DNA of 64,000 bases, from NCBI GenBank assembly GCA_004794785.1, contig SJOL01007384.1:1121923-1185922 (forward strand), written 5' to 3'. Position 1 is the first letter of the stretch. Each line of letters begins with the position of its first letter. The stretch comes from Opisthorchis felineus. Taxonomy: Eukaryota; Platyhelminthes; Trematoda; Opisthorchiida; Opisthorchiidae. Both the position numbers and the translations under genes were made by a program. Under the pieces are notes generated by a model, which worked only from the letters and a program-made list of their open reading frames with translations, made no database searches and was not told where the DNA came from. Below are positions 1 to 11,520 of this stretch, piece after piece.

Positions 1-735
1 TGCTGGGTCAACGGTGAAAACCCTGTTGGCCAAACGTTGTTCAAACAGAGTATAAGTAAGAAATAGGTCTCCTCGGAGGCGACGACACTCCAGGGGAAAG
101 AGTTCAAGCACCTCGAGACGCGTTACATAGTCAACGGATTTATGGCCAGCGACCATTTTCGTAGCAGCTCGCTGGGCACACTCAATGAGGGTTACGTCCT
201 TCATGTGTCCTGAGTAGAAACTTGGTTGGCATATTCAAGAAGCCGTCTGACGTAGGCTTCATAGAGCATTTGAAAGTCCTTGCGAGTAATATGGGAGAAG
301 GTGCGCCGAATCATCCGTATAACGGTGAATGCCTTTCGGATAGATTTCTCATGGTGCAGTGAGAACGACATGTTTAAAGAGAGCCAGATACCCAGTTCAT
401 TTTTGGCGTCTATCCTCGTGATGTCTTGTGGTCCATTCTCACTATGCACGACAAAGGCATCCGCTGAGTCTCCTCCGAATGACCTATGGACGCACTTTTC
501 GTCATTCAGAGGAAGATGGCTGTCCAACGACCACTGTTTCGCAGCGTCTACATCCATTCAGAGGGCACTGGCACTTGAGCTCAAGGATTTCAAGTCGCCC
601 ACGAAAAGCAGACATGGAATTGGAAGAATATCTGGAAGGTCGTTGTCGGATATGAGAAAAAGCTTTGGTCCCAATACGGAGCCTTGGGGACGACCTGGTA
701 CTTACTCATACCCTGTTTGGACAATGTTTGGATGA
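1..735 (-). pseudogene. CR1-like non-LTR retrotransposon, RT C-terminal part (decayed)
   Basis: Reading the minus strand from about 690 down, the sequence gives an RT block 4-5 match (PQGSVLGP then LFLI and NDLPD). The catalytic FADD box has decayed to FVGD near 583-594. After 557 the frame continues with the KCxxxxFG thumb region, LGIWL and [11 protein letters not shown] one-base frameshift near 215 moves the coding into another frame, which carries on to base 1 as an RT C-terminal tail ([14 protein letters not shown], then [13 protein letters not shown]). This order is typical of CR1/jockey-type elements. Missing catalytic residue and frameshift mean it is dead. The element continues off the left edge; the 5' boundary above 735 is not clear. 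Confidence 0.85.
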
Positions 736-2841
736 TACTTTTAACCGTTGACCCAACTATCACAACGGTGGGGATATGGTAAGGAGATGTTTGAGCTCAG
801 AACGCGCATTTCTATTAGGCAACAGCATTTTTTCTCATTTCAGATAGTTGGTGCCTAGAATAATCATTTTCCATCGGTCGTTCTCTCTCAGTCTATTACC
901 CCTTTCAAATCCCTCCTAGACGTTTTCTACGTTGGTTCTCGTGCTTGCTACATCTGGCTACCTAAAGAACGATGCTACACGCTATTCCCCCTTGAACCGT
1001 CTAGGTGATGTATGGGACTTAAAGACCTTGATAAGCACCATTGCTTCCGGAAGTATCACCCGAGCAAAAAGCATCGGTAGTTTCCCTCAAACATGCGAAG
1101 AGAGGGCACTCAGGCGTGCAGTGGCAAGATGATGGAAGCAAGTGTATGGTGGTGGAGTTAGGGGACGGGAGATTGTGTGTAAACACTCGAATGCTGCACA
1201 GCAGTTACCGTCGGCGTCCCTTCTACTCTACAAACTATTGGAGCCGAGGCATAGGTTTAGCTTTATGTTGTAGTTTATTGACATCCAGTATTGTATAGAT
1301 CGGAGTTTGGAGAAGTTTGGAGAACTCAGCGCCATCCTGCAAAGCTTGAACTTATGGTTTCTTGGGTAGGATCAGAAAGCTGGGTCGCCTCCGCGACGGT
1401 GTTCCATTTAGGCTAACTATTCAATGTTGCACTGTGATCTGGGGTCCCTTTTAGCTAGTAGGGTTCTTGAATTGACCAGGATAGAGGTGATGGTAAGGGT
1501 GAATGGAAATGTGAGTGAAATTTCGCAGTACAGGGCCTCCAGTCTGCTGGCGGTCGCTTTACACTCTTGGTCCTCGGGACAGATTTTCAAGAGCTGTGAA
1601 CAGTAAGAGGATTTTAGATGGCGGGGGACAGCACCTCCGACAGCTTGGAGGCAGGCAAGTCTGTGAGAGTTTAAAATATAGCACCTTTCTGTGTACATCC
1701 TCATATTTTCACATACAGCCTTACATATATTGATGTTTGTTCAACTTGGTCTCTGTTCGTACTCTGTGGCTCTCGGTTCAGTTTTAGAACTGCTCGTTCG
1801 CCATCATTGGCCACTCACTAGAAGTAAACCCAGATCATTTTAGGCAAAACTAGGGGGATTCCGAAGTTGCTACTTTTATGGGAAGTTAGTATAATCCGTC
1901 TGCACGTTTCTGCGGTGTGTTGCTTGTAGCATTTTGTTTAATTGAGCAAAATTTCAAGGTTATTGACCACTGCCGACTCGCATTTCATTGCTGTTTTACG
2001 CGATGAAGCACAAAATCCAACGTTTGCATATTGTAGAATTCCGCCGGGTTCTTAACAAGTAAAATACTATCTACAGAATGCCCATTGCAAATTCCAACCA
2101 ACAAAATTGTGGAATAACGCTTGCATGCGTAAAACCTATCAAACGCAGCAAATTAGATGAATGTGTTCAGCGAACTTCAACACAACACACATTTTGTGAG
2201 GCTCGCCTCCCGTCCAGCATATGAATGAAATAGACTTTGATGCGCTATGCTGTATTGATGATAGTATGCACCTCTGCGGATCATCTGTAATCTCTGACGT
2301 TCACAACTACGCTGGCGGAGAATGGGGCCAACCAATCCCAGTTATCATGATCACAGCACGCGCTGTCGCCTACTTTGGCTACTTATAGTAACTGCTAGGC
2401 CCGTATCTATGTGCGGCGCTGATTATGAGGCCCCAGCCATGCACAGTAACCTAATCCAATGGCCAACGGCGGTTTGTCATACTCATAACTGTGGTCGATG
2501 TCGCCCAAGTCAGAAATTACAACAACACCGGTGGCGAATTGTTTTTATTCAATGGATACGCCGGCACAAACGTAACGTAGTCGCTCCGGTTTTCGTATTC
2601 CGCGGACCACGTTCACCAGACAGGGCTTCGTAAAGTTAAATTGCATAATCGATCAAATATCGCAGATATCTTCAGAAAGCGCATTGAAACATTATAATTT
2701 AATGAATTTTGACATGCCAACTTACCATGTGCTTCATAAATCCTACTGTCAAAAATGAACGATCACTATCTACTCAGTAAGCATGTCCAGATTCGGTGAT
2801 TCAGTATTGGACGCAAGAGAAGTTGAAGCTAAGAAGAGGTA
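736..2841. other. No recognisable gene
   Basis: Only short frames of under 100 codons on both strands, none with a motif I recognise. It may hold the decayed 5' part of the CR1-like relic to the left, but I cannot show this. Confidence 0.5.
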
Positions 2842-5260
2842 TCATAGAGCTGTCGTTTTTGAGGCCTTCAACTTACCAGCCTCCATCTTCTGCGTATTTG
2901 GGTAGGAGAGTTTTAGTGCAACAGTATTACGGGTAATGTTTGGTTGGGCTTGCATAAACCGATCAAGGTCGACGTCATTGCTTGCTCTCCCGGCTGATCG
3001 CTTGATGGACGGAAAGATACTGTTGTGCGATGGACCAGCGACCAAACAAAATGATTTCATTGCCGCATGCACACTCACCTGGTGGACGTGCCTGAAGATC
3101 TCCACACATTGAACAGGGGCTCGTTACCGCAGCAATAACCGTGATATGACGACCGATCCCGCGGAAACTAGCAATCGATAAGATCGGTTGGCTGGCCGCA
3201 GAGACCACAGGGAACATCGTTTGTCAGCGTAGAACGCCACCTGGGTTGCTGGCGGTCGTCCTCGGACACCGGCAGCTGGCTGCTCATTGCAGTGGACGAA
3301 TGTTGACATAACATCAGCAGCGTTTGTACAATCCAACGCTTTGGGCAGCTTGTAGACTTGCGTAGCTCCAACAACTTCAATTCGCAGATCACCCGCTCAA
3401 GCTTCCTGTGCAAACCTTCCACTGGTGATGGCTGTGGCCTGGGAACCAGAGATAGGGTTAACCTCCTCTGGTAGGTTGTATTCAGCTGACCACCGCTGAG
3501 AATGGGAAAGCAACCTAGGCAATGCATGCTCGATTACTTAACTTGCTGCAGGGAAACGAGTGGCCTCTGAGGACTGAAGACAGTTATGTGCAGGGTGGCC
3601 ACATAGACTGATAAGAGTGCAAGTACCAGCCGAGGTGCTAAGCGTTTGAGAACATTTTGGGGTTTGGACAAGACTAACTGTTGTCAACAACGGGTTTATC
3701 TCGCTAGTGCGATCTGTCTGATGGTATATCAGCTTTGGCGTGCACGTGCGAATGCGTCTAAGAAATTGATTGGCGGCATATGTCGTCATCCTGAAAACCA
3801 CATGAAGAAGGTAACTGTCTCACTTGTGAATTTCTCGGCGGTCGCAGTGATACTCATACTCGTGCACGAGACACTCGCTGTGCCTGGAGACCTGGGTGAC
3901 ATGCGTCGGGCAATCGGCATGATGCACGAACCTATTCAAGACGGTTAATAGTCACATCCCCGAAATGTACAAGCCCGCGCTGCGCATGAGTGGCCCAATT
4001 TGGAGTGATGTACAACCAGCAGGCGCTCAAATAGGAGGCAGAGTTGGGGTCGGTTCCCCGCACGATATGTAAATCTTGGAGAAACCTACGTGATTATTGT
4101 CCGGTACACAGTTACATACTCACCCGCGTTATCGAAGCGGGTCATGACTTGGAATGTTTGCCGGCCGCGTTCGGAAACTGTCTGCAAGAGTTACAATTAC
4201 GTGGTGAATCGTACGTGCTTCCGGATGGCTTACCGTGCGTGGAAATGGCACAGCACTGTTTCGCAGCCAAGCACACCTTTACCAGCTCGCATCTGCGACG
4301 TCATCCTATCCATGACAAACGTTTTGACGGAGTGCTACCCACCCGTCATGTCCTTGAACAAGCCGAAGGGCTTGCAGAAATGCAGAAAACGCTCGCTTTC
4401 AACGAAGGCATACATCGCCGGTCTCCCGATATCCATGCCATCCGCCAAACGAGTGTATAGTTTGTACCTACACGCTGTACGTCCAGTGCACAAAACAATC
4501 TACCCATGGCGGTTTGTGCCGTGCGTAACATCAACGTTTACGACTTCCGGGAAACGATGAAACAGTGCGATTTGCTGCGGCCACATTCCCAAAGTTTGGC
4601 TGGCACCAACGACATGTCATCTACGAAGCAAACAAAGTAACCAACAACCTACTTAAAAATGGGGACCAGCACTTGACGCGATGGCCATAGACATATTGGA
4701 TAATCACCACCTTTCCGACTTGATCTGCGAGATATTTGAGACACTCCGACGACGGGGTCTCATACTTCAAAAGCGAACTGCAATCCTTTAATTGATCACT
4801 TGTCAGGCACAGATTGATGGATAACCTGTCAAAAAGAGGCATGCTCAGTAGATTGTTGTGCTCCATGTGGTAGGAAGAAATCCTTCATTGTACCGTCATT
4901 GTACCGACGAATACAGAATCCGGCGAGGCACCCAGTACAGTGTGTGATACAGATCATAAATGTGTAAGGAGAGACTTACTATCTGCGACGAATTCCACGT
5001 ACTAAGCTCGGTCTACAGGGACGCCTGCTGCAACGGTGGAAACCTTTTTTATACAAAAGGCGCAAACCGCTGCTCGTTTTTGAGTTTACGTGGACGAAAA
5101 CCGCAAAATTATGGAAGATCCACTGTTTCAATGCATTTTTCAATGCACTGAAGGATAAAAAACCTAGACGAGCTAAGTTCTCTACAAAATTATCCGCCAC
5201 TTTCACAGACAAATCATGCTGAGCAATGGCGGTCATTAAAAGTACGAATCTCATGCCCAT
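2842..5260 (-). pseudogene. Mutator-like (MULE) transposase, copy A, nearly full length but decayed
   Basis: Segments of one transposase lie in order on the minus strand. An N-terminal FAR1/FLYWCH-like DNA-binding domain is at 5,260-4,979 (SFSALKNALKQ, ending RCSRRP). A linker follows at 4,866-4,621 (DQLKDCSSLLKYETPSSE). The DDE core is at about 4,570-4,090: FPEVVNVDVTHGTNR with the first Asp, an ADGMDIGRPAMYAFVESE stretch, VKTFVMDRM with the second Asp, and the CHFHAR/AIRKH block. Next come LYITPNWATHAQRGLVHFG with VTINRLE (about 4,050-3,920), a SWIM-like finger (TCTLISLCGHPAHNCL, 3,801-3,538), and a Cys/His-rich tail (CGLCGQPT, then CSMCGD) down to about 2,842. Stops and frameshifts break every part. 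Open frames on the plus strand at 4,044-4,560 are its antisense shadow. The family call rests on motif order in MULE transposases. TIRs and target duplications were not found. Confidence 0.8.
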
Positions 5261-5459
5261 AGTCGGTCTTGTGTTGGTTTAAACAACTTCCAAGAAAACC
5301 GCGGTCATATGGGGAGATTCTAAGGTTTTGGATAGATGCCATAAAATGATAAAACTTTGTCACAACTTTCATTCTCCGAACTATGGTTTCGAAAACATTT
5401 GGGGTGTGAGTCTATGTGTTTGCCCGTCACGACTCAGGAGGAGGTTGCCTAAAATTTGG

Positions 5460-5640
5460 AGCAGCTTATTTTTGAGAAGTTGGTCGCTTCATGGTGTCAT
5501 TCTTACCACCTTGGAGAAGGCGTTAAAGGTTTATAACAATGGTATTTATGCAGTTTTGTCCGTGCAGTTGTCAGGAGTACAGTCGTGCACTCTGGTTTTT
5601 CGTGGTCCGTAAGACCACAGCCCCGCACCTTAGAAGCACA
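5460..5640 (+). pseudogene. Possible third fragment of the MULE N-terminal DNA-binding domain
   Basis: A plus-strand frame reads TTLEKALKVYNNGIYAVLSV, resembling the FEKALSEHLRNNYVVFVR block of the neighbouring copy B. It sits between the two head-to-head transposase copies. The match is short, so this could be chance or a partial duplication. Confidence 0.35.
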
Positions 5641-5818
5641 ATGCTTTTTTGCAAAACCTTTGTGTGTGGAATAAAAATTTTAACGCCCAACCGTTGCATT
5701 TTTGCATTTGTACTCAGACCTAGAATCACCCTAATCTACCGTCATTTTTTTGCGATTTGCTTCAATTAATCTCCCTCCAAAAATGATTTCGCGCATATTA
5801 CTGTGAACTTGCTGTGCT

Positions 5819-6348
5819 ATGGCTTCACAAGTGGCCTCACATACGTTTATTGAGAAATTGTGGGCTGCATCAGTTTCATCCTTCACAGCATTTGAAAAGG
5901 CGTTAAGTGAACACTTAAGGAACAACTATGTCGTATTTGTGCGTTCATCCAGTAATCAAAGCACCAACGCTGTTTTGCGTTACGAATGGATGTGTAACAG
6001 ATGCAGCAGGTGGCCAGCAAGACGAACGAAAAGTCGGGGAATCCGATGAAGCTAGTAAGCTGAGCGTATTTTTTAAGAAAAAAAACAGTGATCGAAGCAC
6101 CTGCTGCCCAGTGTGATTTTGTCTAACGGGGCCAAAGAACCACCTCGCAGTCACCTGATATTATCTTGAACACAACCATAAGGTCGTGAAGCTTTTGTAC
6201 GACCTGCCTCCGGTTAATCGACGGCTAACCGAATAGGAGTTGGGCATCTGCAGGGCTCTGCTGAAGTATGGAATGCCGTCGTGTGAAGTGCGGCAGTTTG
6301 TGGCAGATGATATCGGCAAAATCCTTACCACTTAGGACATACACAATG
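5819..6348 (+). pseudogene. MULE transposase copy B, N-terminal part, cut by a CR1 insertion
   Basis: The DNA-binding domain at 5,819-6,049 (SFTAFEKALSEHLRNNYVVF, then CNRCSRWPARR and SRGIR) aligns with copy A on the opposite strand. It continues in shifted frames with LEHNHKVVKLLYDLPPVNRR near 6,163-6,223 and ICRALLKYGMPSCEVRQFVA near 6,246-6,309. The linker ends TT*DIHN, just before the microsatellite tail of a CR1-like insertion. Several stops are present, including one inside the linker. The matching catalytic core resumes at 10,556, so 6.35-10.55 kb looks like inserted sequence. Confidence 0.78.
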
Positions 6349-6680
6349 ATAATGATAATGATAATGATAATGTTTATTCCCAACTTGTAAACGGCATGCC
6401 GTCAGGCATGATCATAACGTTACAGTCAGAATAACAGCATGACTGGCGGGGATTTAGGGTACAGGGGTTTTGGGAAAAGGGACAGCGTGATAGGCGGTGG
6501 GCATATCCGATGTAGGCGCGGTCACCACTAAACCGGCACGGGCAGGGAAACACAGTTACCATGAGTTTTTTAGAGAGAATATCGAGTAAGATCGGATCGT
6601 TAGGATTTGAAGGTGGCGGGCAAAAGACAAGGCGAGGGAGGGCAAAACAAGAGGCTTCCTGCCTGACACATGACAAAAAA
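6341..6680 (-). mobile_element. CR1-like 3' end with GATAAT-repeat tail
   Basis: On the minus strand the frame from 6,676 runs through ILSKKLMVTVFPCPCRFSG and RAYIGYAHRL to the terminus FTSWE and a stop at about 6,373, followed by a tail of five AATGAT-like repeats (6,346-6,371). The same C-terminus (TSWE-stop, a few bases, then a microsatellite) recurs at 9,076 and 9,229, which identifies the family. No RT core is visible upstream, so this copy is 5'-truncated or decayed. Confidence 0.75.
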
Positions 6681-9075
6681 GTGTAAACGGTGGAAAATGA
6701 GGAACCAGAACATCAGATCTGGTGAAGCAGCAGAGTTGGCGTCATCCAGCCGGTCAAAATGAACTAAAACCTAAAACCACCGCTTAGGCCTCGTGGCCTT
6801 GGACTGTTGGGCTCATGACCAGGGTCACAAAAAACGTAAGTAGGGATGATGAAGTGGAAGGATTAGCAAAGTGGATAAGTGGTAACAGGAATCTCAAAAA
6901 CGTCGTGTACAGTGAAACTGCAGAGACCCACTGGTGTCGCTGTTGTGGAGTTGGGCATAATAGGTCCTTGGAAGAGTGGGCTGGTGGCAACACACGGGCC
7001 GGAACGCGAACTGTAGAGAAAGTTAGTTCGGTTTTTGGACAGTCGACTAACAGACGTCACATTAAAGGTCATTGGGCTGGGATGTGCGATTCATTGAGCA
7101 GCGGGATTCTCTTCAGGCTGGCCAAGGAAACAAAGGTAGAACAAAGCCGATGTAAGATTGCAGGATTTTTGGTCCGTTCGGGGATCCTGTGGATGTAGAT
7201 CATAGGCCAGGTGGAGTGGATAACAGCCAACCAGGTCGTCCATACCTGATACTGCCGAAGTTCAAAGCTTGGGAAGATGGGGGAATGGGATGAGGTTAGT
7301 AAAGCATGGTGAGTTTGAGGAGACATCAGATGGGATAATGTGCATTAATATACATAGAAAGAAAAACTTGACGTCTACCGCGATTGGGGTGATGAGAACG
7401 GGTGATTATATGGGATAGGACAGGGGTGGAGTTGTACTTAATGTGCTAGCGACCAAGGGTTGGGTTTGCTAACATATGATACTAAAGTTCAAGGGACCTA
7501 GTACAAACCGATATAAGCACGCAGAGTGGCATTGTGGTTAGGGAATTCAAATGTATAAGGACTGATGGGAGTGGACTTCCGAGATGATGGACTGATTATT
7601 CTGGTATTTATTACATGAGTTGGACAGCACCAGGAAAGTAAGTGTAAGAGAAATAGTCATCAGTCCCCGAAGCACTGCCATCAGCTTCAAGTTAACAAGT
7701 GGTGCATGGCGAATAAAAAGCCTTTGGGCACTAGTCTTGCATGCTGATAGCGGAGCTTTAGGAACCTCTGTATACATATATTTCTCATTGTATATGTTCA
7801 CTCCTGGGGGCAGTAGGTAGGTGCGTGTGTTTTGTTTGGTTGACTAAGTGGGCTTTGGTGCAGTACAACCCCAGTTATGACGAAGGTGGCTACAGCTATG
7901 CACGTCGATGTAAACCATGGGAATCACAGAGTCTCCAGGCTATTCCGTCTGTGTTTTTTTTACGAATTTCTTTTTTTAACAAACGGGAGGCCAGTTTTTT
8001 CTTTTTTCCTCGTTTGTGGCTTATAACTTTGCCAGTTAAATTACATAACCGGGACGATTCCAGCCCAGCAGCAAAAAACAGAAAACAACAGTGCTCTTTT
8101 ATTGATTTCCTGAATTAAAGGCCATGTTCAGAGCCACCGGCGATGGGCGAAGCACCCGTGCTACTGGAGATGTGTCGGGTATACTAACGCACCATGGTGC
8201 AACGCAACAGGGCGACCATCCATGCATGACGTACCGACCACCACACGAGGTTTTCATCCCTCGTGCATTCCACCAGATCTGCGAGGTAGCACGCCACCAA
8301 GCAGTCGTAAGTGCGGCTTGTGCAATAATAACGAACTCCAGCTACCAGATAATTTAATCCGGTGGGGGGAGAGCCAGGCCAGTAAAACAGCTCAGTTATT
8401 TCCAACAAGCCAATGACAAACAACCGCTGGAAAAGGCAGGTCGCGGATCCAAATGAGGCGGCAGCTACCATTGGGACAATGGGGACAGAACGAAGATGGC
8501 CAGAGCGTGTGAACCATGGCTAAACGATGTCAGAGCGTGAGCTATCAAGCCAAACTGTGGCGTACCGCAATGTTGGGTGCGTGTGCTGAATGGGTTGCGA
8601 GGCGTATAATAAGTTCTCAGGCATGAGAAATTATGACTTGCTTGTTTTATGTTGGTTAAGGTTAGGCAAGACGAGGCACCACTCATTGAACAGAGCGGAT
8701 AGAGCAGTCCAGGGCAGGGACCTAGCTGGGAGGAACCTGGTATAAGTTGCTTTAAGCAAGTCAAAGATGTGGCAAGGTATGGTAAGGGGTGGCTTATTTT
8801 AAAAAAAATTATTGTTCTCATTATTTTTTCGTTCACTAACTATACCTTCGCCAAACACAGAGGCGGTCTTGACCCCGTTCATAAAGGAGATCGGTGGATA
8901 GATTGGCGGCCGCGGCTTCACATGTAGGGAAGTTATCTACAGACTGTGAAAACGTATGTTGATGTGTGGTATTTCGGAACCAATCGGAGATACTGTTCCG
9001 GATGCGAATGTAGTGAACCAGGAAGAGGTAGTGTCGTAGGTTTGCAAGCGCTTGAAGGCACATTACGAGGTTATA
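6681..9075. other. Unidentified sequence between CR1 tails
   Basis: I see no RT, endonuclease or transposase motif on either strand. Longest frames are about 120 codons (minus 8,465-8,836; plus 6,815-7,198) and carry no recognised domain. By position it lies inside the interval that splits MULE copy B, so it is either inserted or decayed element sequence. Confidence 0.5.
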
Positions 9076-9228
9076 CTAATAATAATAACATTGTTTATTC
9101 CCAGCTGGTGGGTGGCATGCCGTCAGGCATGATCATAATGCTACAGTCAGAATAAAAAATGACTGGCGGGGTTTGTGGGTACAGGGGATTGCTCGGAAAG
9201 GGAACGATGTCATAAACAGAGGGCATTA
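9076..9228 (-). mobile_element. Short 5'-truncated CR1-like 3' end
   Basis: About 150 bp of the same CR1-like C-terminus: minus strand CTHKPRQS, then MPDGMPPTSWE and a stop, followed by an ATT-repeat tail at 9,076-9,088. It abuts the tail of the next copy at 9,229, so two insertions lie end to end. Confidence 0.75.
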
Positions 9229-10553
9229 ATAATAATAATAGTAATAATAATAATGTTTATTCCCAACTAGTGGGTATCATGCCTTCAAGCATGATCATAA
9301 ATTTACAGTCAAAATAAGAGCATGACTGGTGGGGTTTGTGGGTACTGGGAATTCCGTGGAAAAGGGACGGCGACCTAAAGAGTGGGCCTTATCCGACGTA
9401 GACTTGGTCACGCCTGAGGCCGTATGAGTAGGGAACCAAAATTTTTACGGATTTACGGAATTTATAGCGTGTATATGACTTTACGTTTAGCCTAGCCTCT
9501 GCTATAAAAGCATTTCGGTACAGCAGACGGTGTAAGAGGGTTAAATTTAGCATTAACCGTCTGAGTCATAGTGGATCAAGGCCTACGGTTGCACAGCGGG
9601 AGCGGTAGGAGAGAGGGCTGGTCTGTGGGAATAACTTTTTGGTGAATGAACGTAGGACGTTCTCGAGTGCCAGCCTACAACTTTGTGTATAAAGGGAAGA
9701 AAAAGCAAGACAGAATTCCATAATTGGTCGCACGCATAGCTTGAAAATTGCGACCTTTGCGTCTCGAAGGTGGGAGGAGCGTAATATTCGAAAGCAGGGC
9801 CTACGTACTTGGGCAACCTGGAACTGGAATTGATGAGAAAAACTAGAGGTACAAAAGTATCTGAGACAAAGGTCTTTGATCTCTGTGGAATGAGTGACGG
9901 GGTTCCCATTAATTGTGAACGTATTAGCTAGGACGGAGCAGCGACAGGAAGTTATGTGGTACTTGGGAGAAGAGAACCTTAGGCTATAGGCACTTGACCA
10001 GCGAGTCAGAGAGTCTAAGTTTTTTTGGATCTGGCGAAAGGCAAGAGCTTTAGCAGGGAAATGTGTAATGTGTAGGAAATGTGTAAGCGATTTTTATATC
10101 ATCCGCGAAAAGGAAGGGTTTACCATGGGATAGTGTGTCGAGGAAGTCATTGACATACAGTAGGAAGAGGTTGGGGTCTAGCACGCTCCCATGAATGATT
10201 CCACTGGTGATCGGTAGTGGGGATGACTGTTTGTCACCAATTTGTGTTGTCTGTGACCTATCAGATAGATAGGAAGTGAACCACTGAAGTAAGGATCCAG
10301 TGATGCTAACATAATTGAGTTTATTCAGCAGGGATGCATGAGGGACCTAGTCAAAGGCTTTCCGGATATCCAGATAGACTGTAACAACAAAGTGTCCGGC
10401 ATCACAGGCCGCTGTGACGGCCTCAAAGAAGTGAAGCCGGCAGCCACTGACGGATCTCTGATATAGGAATCCGTGCTGTCGGTCATCTATGGGATTTGTA
10501 GCTAGGAGAACCTGCTGGAAATGCCGACCGGCTCTGTTGAGTAGGCGCCGCAT
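9229..10553 (-). pseudogene. CR1-like non-LTR retrotransposon, RT domain to 3' end
   Basis: The minus strand from 10,553 gives IDDRQHGFLYQRS, then AGHFVVTVYLDIRKAFD (RT motif A), SGIIHGSVLDP (block 4, PQG changed to IHG), NDFLDTLSHG and an intact FLFADDIKIAY (motif C, about 10,120-10,085). It continues with RPIMEFCLAFSS and ALENVLRSFTKKLF, then GLDPL followed by a stop where the family usually has Trp, then LRRLMLNLTLLHRLLYRNAF. It ends PTSWE, stop and an AAT-repeat tail at about 9,229-9,254. Frameshifts and stops make it inactive even though the FADD box survives. It is 5'-truncated: motifs start at the fingers and no endonuclease is seen. Confidence 0.85.
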
Positions 10554-10555
10554 AG

Positions 10556-11520
10556 TTGGGTTTTATTGTGATAGATGCCTTCGGTCGTAGCAAAACTTCT
10601 GAAGATCGGTTGCCTGCTTTTGCTGCAGTCAGGGGAAGGCATTGTAGCCACATATGCTTCTCCAGATGTCAGCAGATATCGTTGTTTCTATGCTTTCCAG
10701 ATGTAGTAAATGTAGACGTAACGCACACGACAAACCGTTCTGTGAAAGTTTTAAAGGCACCTAATATTCCGCCTGTAGATGCAAGCTGTATACCTTCCTG
10801 ATAACGGATGGCATGGTTACCGAGCTTCCGGTTACGTATGCCTTCGTGGGGAGTGAACAGTTCACCCCTATGCTAAACTTTTCGATTTATTCAAGGAAAT
10901 GATGGGGGAGCTATATGAAGTTAAGGCTTTCGTTATGGACAAGTTGGAGGCACAACCGAAGGCTGCAAGAGTCGTGTTAATCTGCGACGTAATGCTGTGC
11001 TACTTTCATATCAGAAAAGCTACCAGGAAACACGTATGTTCAGGGGCAAACCTTGCTGCGTCAAGGCTCAAAGTCTGCGACTGACGGCCTGCCGTCGGCA
11101 ATCGAGGATACTGCACCTCAACCCAGATGGCGGTCTAGGGGTACAGAGTCGGGCTTTTGTGTGCTCTGCGACCGGCCGACTACAACCAGTGACAGCTGGT
11201 GTGCAACGGATCGCGTATAATATCACGTAGACTGTTGCGCTGGTTAACCTTGCCCGCTGTGTGGTGATGCTCTCCAGGCTTGTCCCAAAGGTGAGCACAC
11301 AGAAGAATAATTTTTGGTTCTCAGCCCCCGACCCGTCCAGAAAACGTAAAGATGTGCCTGCTACCCGGTCCGCAAAGACGGCGTCTTATGATGTTGACCT
11401 GGACCAAAGCACAGAATCCCAGCACAGTGTGTCCCGGAAGTCTGCGTGTCCGTATTTTTGGTCAAATGAGGAACCACTCGACAGCCGTGAGTAAATGTCT
11501 GACCGCTACGACTAACGCTG
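10556..11520 (+). pseudogene. MULE transposase copy B, catalytic core and C-terminal tail
   Basis: The core restarts with LFLCFPDVVNVDVTHTTNR (first catalytic Asp, about 10,678-10,734). After a frameshift it reads FLITDGM and LPVTYAFVGSEQFTPM, then FKEMMGELYEVKAFVMDKLE (second Asp) and LCYFHIRKATRKH to about 11,030. From there it jumps directly to the tail EDTAPQPRWRS, CVLCDRPT, CPLCGD and SRKRKDVPATR (11,100-11,380), matching the copy A tail. The segment with the NWATHAQRG and SWIM blocks seen in copy A is absent, so this copy has an internal deletion. It pairs with the N-terminal part at 5,819-6,348. Confidence 0.8.

Noticed and set aside
4044..4560. Two overlapping plus-strand open frames of 138 and 156 codons
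   Set aside because: They lie exactly antisense to the MULE copy A catalytic core, whose motifs on minus are unmistakable; the plus frames have no recognised motif.
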